From Pseudomonadota bacterium (lineage in GTDB: Bacteria; Pseudomonadota; Alphaproteobacteria; Caulobacterales; Caulobacteraceae): DNA of 42,974 bases. This document shows, piece after piece, positions 41,351-42,974 of the stretch. The notes under the pieces are model-generated. The model was not told the origin of the DNA. It saw only the letters and a program-made list of their open reading frames with translations, and ran no database searches. The number at the start of each line of letters is the position of its first letter. The first letter of the stretch is position 1. The stretch covers positions 1 through 42,974 of the forward strand of contig JAEZEZ010000069.1 of the NCBI GenBank assembly GCA_023432855.1, written 5' to 3'. Made by a program: the position numbers and the translations under genes.

Positions 41351-42262
41351 TCAGCGACGCCGCGGCGTATAGGGTCGTTCACGGCGCCATTGTTCCGCGA
41401 AGGCCTCCAGCGCCGGATCCACTGTCTCCGGCAGATGCAGGACGAGACGCGCCTTCAGGTCTCCGCGCTTGCCGGTCCGCGGATCCGTTCCCCCCCGCCC
41501 CTTCAGCCGCAGGATCGTGCCGGAGTTCGACCCTTTCGGGACATTCAGCGATACGGGGCCCTCGGGCGTCGGCGCCTGCACCTTCCCGCCGAGCACGGCG
41601 TCGGGGATCGATACCGGCAGATCCATCATCAGATCGCTGCCGTCCTGCTGGTAGATCGGATGCGGCTTGATGTGCAGTTCGATGAGCGCGTCGCCCGCCG
41701 CGCCGCCCCGGCCGGCCTGCCCCTGGCCCTTGAGCCGCATGACCTGCCCTTCGGCAGCGCCCTTCGGGATGGTCACGTCGAGGGTGCGGCCGTCGCTGAA
41801 GGCGATGCGCCGCGTGGTTCCCATGATCGCGTCCTCGAGATCGATATCGAGCCGCGCGCGCACATCGACCCCGCGCGGGGCGAAACCGCCCCCCCGGCCG
41901 GGCCGTTCGGCGCCCATGCCGCCGCCGAACATCGAGAAGATCTCGTCGAGGTCGACGCCTTCGAAATTCCCGCGATACCCTTGCGGGCCCCCGGCGCCGA
42001 ACGGCGATCCTCCGCCTGCGTGCCCCCGGAAGGTCTCCCTTCCGTCTGCGTCGATCTCGCCGCGGTCGAATTTCTTGCGCTTCTCGGGATCGCCCAGGAT
42101 GTCGAAGGCGGCGCTCACGCGCTTGAATCGCTCCTCGGCCTTGGCGTCGCCCGGGTTCTTGTCGGGGTGCAGCTCCTTCGCCAGCTTGCGGAAAGCCTTG
42201 CGCACCTCGTCCTGGCTCGCGCCGCGGGCGACACCCAGTTCCTTGTACGGATCGTTCGCCAA
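41351..42262 (-). CDS. DnaJ/CbpA-like co-chaperone (no zinc-finger domain)
   Basis: 303 residues from TTG 42262. J domain at the N-terminus with HPD at 32-34 (NDPYKELGVARGASQDEV), a Gly-rich segment (HAGGGSPFGAGGPQGY, EIFSMFGGGMG), then the two C-terminal substrate-binding domains (VDVRARLDIDLEDAIMG, VTIPKGAAEGQVMRLKG, VSLNVPKGSNSGTILRLKG). The cysteine-rich zinc repeats of DnaJ are absent, so it is a type II, CbpA-like protein stimulating DnaK. The reading frame extends to 42325, but the TTG at 42262 has GGGAAG 5 bases upstream and restores the usual (M)ANDPY N-terminus. Confidence 0.9.
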   Translation of the reverse strand: MANDPYKELGVARGASQDEVRKAFRKLAKELHPDKNPGDAKAEERFKRVSAAFDILGDPEKRKKFDRGEIDADGRETFRGHAGGGSPFGAGGPQGYRGNFEGVDLDEIFSMFGGGMGAERPGRGGGFAPRGVDVRARLDIDLEDAIMGTTRRIAFSDGRTLDVTIPKGAAEGQVMRLKGQGQAGRGGAAGDALIELHIKPHPIYQQDGSDLMMDLPVSIPDAVLGGKVQAPTPEGPVSLNVPKGSNSGTILRLKGRGGTDPRTGKRGDLKARLVLHLPETVDPALEAFAEQWRRERPYTPRRR

Positions 42263-42402
42263 TTCAGCTTCCCGGTTAGGCTCAGGTTCGGCCGAAGCAC
42301 TTAGTCCCTTGCCGCGGCGACGCAAGTTCTGCGGACATGTGCATCCGGAAGCGGCGCGGGAACTCCGTTCTTCGGATTGCTTCGCCTACGAAGCGAGTTA
42401 CA

Positions 42403-42425
42403 GTCCCCCTACCGCAAAGGGGGAC
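42403..42425 (+). promoter_or_regulatory. Hairpin masking the DUF805 ribosome binding site
   Basis: GTCCCCC (42403-42409) pairs perfectly with GGGGGAC (42419-42425) across a 9-nt loop. The right arm contains the Shine-Dalgarno GGGGGA, with a 5-nt spacer to the ATG at 42430. Folding would hide the site and lower translation. Confidence 0.55.
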
Positions 42426-42429
42426 CCTC

Positions 42430-42909
42430 ATGGACTGGAAGAATCTCTTTCTGACGGCCGACGGCCGCATTGGAAAAAAGGATTTCTGGATCGCCTGGCT
42501 GATCCTGTTCGCCGCCGGTTTCGTCGCCGGCCTGATTCCCGTGATCGGGGGCTTCATCGGTCTGGCGCTGATCTACCCGAACGTCTGCATTTTCTCGAAG
42601 CGTCTGCATGACTTCGACAAGACCGGCTGGCTCGCCGCCCTGCCCTACGTCGTCAGCATTGTTTGCGTGGTCCTGATCTTCGTCACCGGCGGGGGCGCCA
42701 TGCTCACGGCCGCGATGGCCGGAAACCAGGGCTCGGACGCCGCCGCGGCGGCCGCCGCAATGGGCGGAGTCGGCATGGCCATGTTGTGGGTCGCGGTGAT
42801 GTTCCTGTTCGGCATCGGCTTCCTGCTCTGGGTCGGCCTCACCAACGGAACGCCCGGCCCGAACAAGTACGGCCCGCCCCCGGGGGAATCGGTTCCCGCC
42901 GCGGTCTGA
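42430..42909 (+). CDS. DUF805 family membrane protein
   Basis: 159 residues with four hydrophobic segments. DUF805 hallmarks: GRIGKKDFW near the N-terminus, SKRLHDFDKTGW after the second helix, and the closing GPNKYGPPPGE. Family function is unknown. An Ala-rich segment (AMAGNQGSDAAAAAAAMGG) lies between helices 3 and 4. ATG 42430 has GGGGGA upstream; the longer in-frame version is rejected because this site fits and the domain begins here. It is divergent from the DnaJ-like gene. Confidence 0.85.
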   Translation: MDWKNLFLTADGRIGKKDFWIAWLILFAAGFVAGLIPVIGGFIGLALIYPNVCIFSKRLHDFDKTGWLAALPYVVSIVCVVLIFVTGGGAMLTAAMAGNQGSDAAAAAAAMGGVGMAMLWVAVMFLFGIGFLLWVGLTNGTPGPNKYGPPPGESVPAAV

Positions 42910-42933
42910 TCGAGACCGAAGCATCCGGACCGG

Positions 42934-42951
42934 GCCCCCCCCAAGGGGGGC
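42934..42951 (+). terminator. GC hairpin after the DUF805 gene
   Basis: GCCCCCC and GGGGGGC form a 7-bp stem with a CCAA loop, 25 bases after the stop. Only a broken T tract follows (GGGTTTGTG), so termination is uncertain. Confidence 0.3.
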
Positions 42952-42974
42952 GGGGTGGGTTTGTGGGGGCCCCC

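Overview
The window reads as about 43 kb of chromosome from a GC-rich alphaproteobacterium of the family Caulobacteraceae (Caulobacter, Phenylobacterium, Brevundimonas or an uncultured relative). Grounds: a PleC-type polar differentiation kinase sits next to pepN, the cytochrome c maturation genes lie in the order ccmI-ccmE-ccmF-ccmH followed by a Do-family protease, and uvrC-pgsA are adjacent. GC content is very high throughout and codon third positions are strongly G/C. I see no rRNA, tRNA, phage, insertion sequence or CRISPR; this is mostly core chromosome with lineage-specific unknowns.

Layout. 1-2.7 kb (minus): uvrC then pgsA, closed by a strong hairpin at the window edge. 2.7-5.1 kb: a secreted S41-like protein, a Nudix hydrolase and a small membrane protein. 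5.1-8.7 kb (plus): a tightly packed run with a 26-residue membrane peptide, a CaCA-type exchanger, a PTR1-type pteridine reductase, folB, a lipoprotein and two related small membrane proteins. 8.7-16.3 kb: a DUF3617 lipoprotein, a small GNAT-fold protein, a YfbK-like von Willebrand A protein, an ALDH7-type aminoadipate-semialdehyde dehydrogenase, two unknown genes, a 460-bp non-coding stretch full of CTGTT/AACAG words, and a succinate-semialdehyde dehydrogenase. 16.3-19 kb (minus): TonB-dependent receptor plus YcnI-like protein, a likely copper-linked pair. 19-24.3 kb (plus): pepN and pleC. 24.3-26.4 kb (minus): a four-gene operon of five-EF-hand protein, ECF sigma factor, anti-sigma factor and a membrane-anchored metal-sensor-like protein.

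26.4-38.7 kb (minus) is one nearly unbroken gene string: unknown 444-residue protein, ccmI, ccmE, ccmF, ccmH, Do-type protease, response regulator, histidine kinase, glnE. 38.7-41.2 kb (minus) holds a second, PhoP/PhoQ-like cassette: PepSY-like secreted protein, response regulator, and a histidine kinase that appears to start at CTG. The window ends with a TTG-started DnaJ/CbpA-like co-chaperone and a DUF805 membrane protein whose ribosome binding site is buried in a hairpin.

Most promising items for follow-up: the EF-hand/ECF sigma operon (possible calcium or metal-responsive envelope sensing), the dispersed CTGTT/AACAG repeat cluster at 14.4-14.7 kb, the 26-residue peptide ahead of the exchanger, the apparent CTG start of the PhoQ-like kinase, the SD-masking hairpin of the DUF805 gene, and the vWA protein carrying a TonB-plug-like motif.
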